Below are positions 38,765 through 38,992 of a stretch of DNA of 38,992 nucleotides, in pieces (the stretch's first letter is position 1; every line of letters starts with the position of its first letter). Source of the stretch: Methylotenera sp. (lineage in GTDB: Bacteria > Pseudomonadota > Gammaproteobacteria > Burkholderiales > Methylophilaceae); the NCBI GenBank assembly GCA_005797835.1, contig SYKG01000021.1:1-38992 (forward strand), given 5' to 3'. The position numbers were made by a program, and so were the translations under genes. The notes beneath the pieces were generated by a model. That model ran no database searches, was not told where the DNA came from, and saw only the letters and a list, made by a program, of their open reading frames with translations.

Positions 38765-38992
38765 ATGAATCAATTTGCCAAAGAAACCATCCCAATAAGC
38801 CTTGAAGATGAGATGAAACGCTCTTATCTTGACTACGCGATGAGCGTTATTGTTGGGAGAGCACTTCCAGATGTAAGAGACGGGTTAAAGCCTGTTCATC
38901 GTCGCGTACTTTTTGCAATGCATGAACTTAATAACGACTTTAATAAACCGTATAAAGAATCAGCACGTATCGTCGGTGACGTGATTGGTAAA
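38765..38992 (+). CDS. gyrA: DNA gyrase subunit A, partial at the right edge
   Basis: An open frame from ATG 38765 runs to the window end, giving the first 76 residues of GyrA. It contains [20 protein letters not shown] and [20 protein letters not shown], the invariant N-terminal breakage-reunion domain, and ends in [11 protein letters not shown] just before the quinolone-resistance region. The [11 protein letters not shown] form and the [11 protein letters not shown] spacing fit GyrA; ParC begins differently. The catalytic Tyr lies beyond the edge. The preceding 86-bp gap holds no convincing metZ terminator. Confidence 0.95.
   Translation, partial: MNQFAKETIPISLEDEMKRSYLDYAMSVIVGRALPDVRDGLKPVHRRVLFAMHELNNDFNKPYKESARIVGDVIGK

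Noticed and set aside
1-38992. tRNA, rRNA, CRISPR, insertion sequence or prophage
   Set aside because: No tRNA cloverleaf-like or rRNA sequence, regular repeat array, transposase or integrase frame, or target duplication was seen; every gap is shorter than 180 bases.

Overview
The window is one stretch of a small, AT-rich proteobacterial chromosome made entirely of housekeeping and biosynthetic genes. Genes are tightly packed: no gene-free gap reaches 300 bases, and many genes overlap by 1-15 bp. I see no transposase, phage gene, CRISPR array, rRNA or tRNA. The gene orders (yhdP-nit-tldD; greB-earP-efp with an arginine-type EF-P; leuCDB-asd-fimV-truA-trpFBA-accD-folC-SPOR-cvpA-purF-metZ) are typical of Betaproteobacteria. 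Low GC, compaction and a MoxY-like sensor kinase suggest a streamlined aquatic methylotroph of the Methylophilaceae (OM43 / Methylopumilus type). That placement is inference from gene content and was not tested by any search.

Left part (1-13.0 kb): a minus-strand AddB-like PD-(D/E)XK nuclease, whose stop overlaps the start of another gene running off the left edge, stands back to back with greB-earP-efp on the plus strand. EarP is the rhamnosyltransferase that activates EF-P. Facing them is a minus-strand run acs, yhdP, nit-type amidohydrolase, tldD.

Middle part (13.2-18.3 kb): an accessory zone. It holds a LapD/MoxY-type sensor kinase with a NarL-type regulator, an ATGA-coupled Rieske oxygenase and DMT transporter on the minus strand, and a 31-codon single-helix membrane protein followed by a short PuuD-like membrane protein. 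A hairpin terminator follows.

Right part (18.36-37.3 kb): twenty plus-strand genes in an almost unbroken series, argD-argF-argG-ppnP-yajQ-leuC-leuD-leuB-asd-fimV-ecfT-like-truA-trpF-trpB-trpA-accD-folC-SPOR-cvpA-purF. It joins arginine, leucine, aspartate-family, tryptophan, lipid, folate and purine synthesis.

The most interesting element lies between purF and metZ (37342-37481). A good promoter begins transcription at the edge of a SAM-II-like riboswitch aptamer. The aptamer is followed by mutually exclusive antiterminator and terminator hairpins, and then by metZ (methionine synthesis). This reads as a SAM-sensing transcription attenuator, in a lineage where SAM-II is, to my knowledge, not typical. 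The window ends in the first 76 codons of gyrA.
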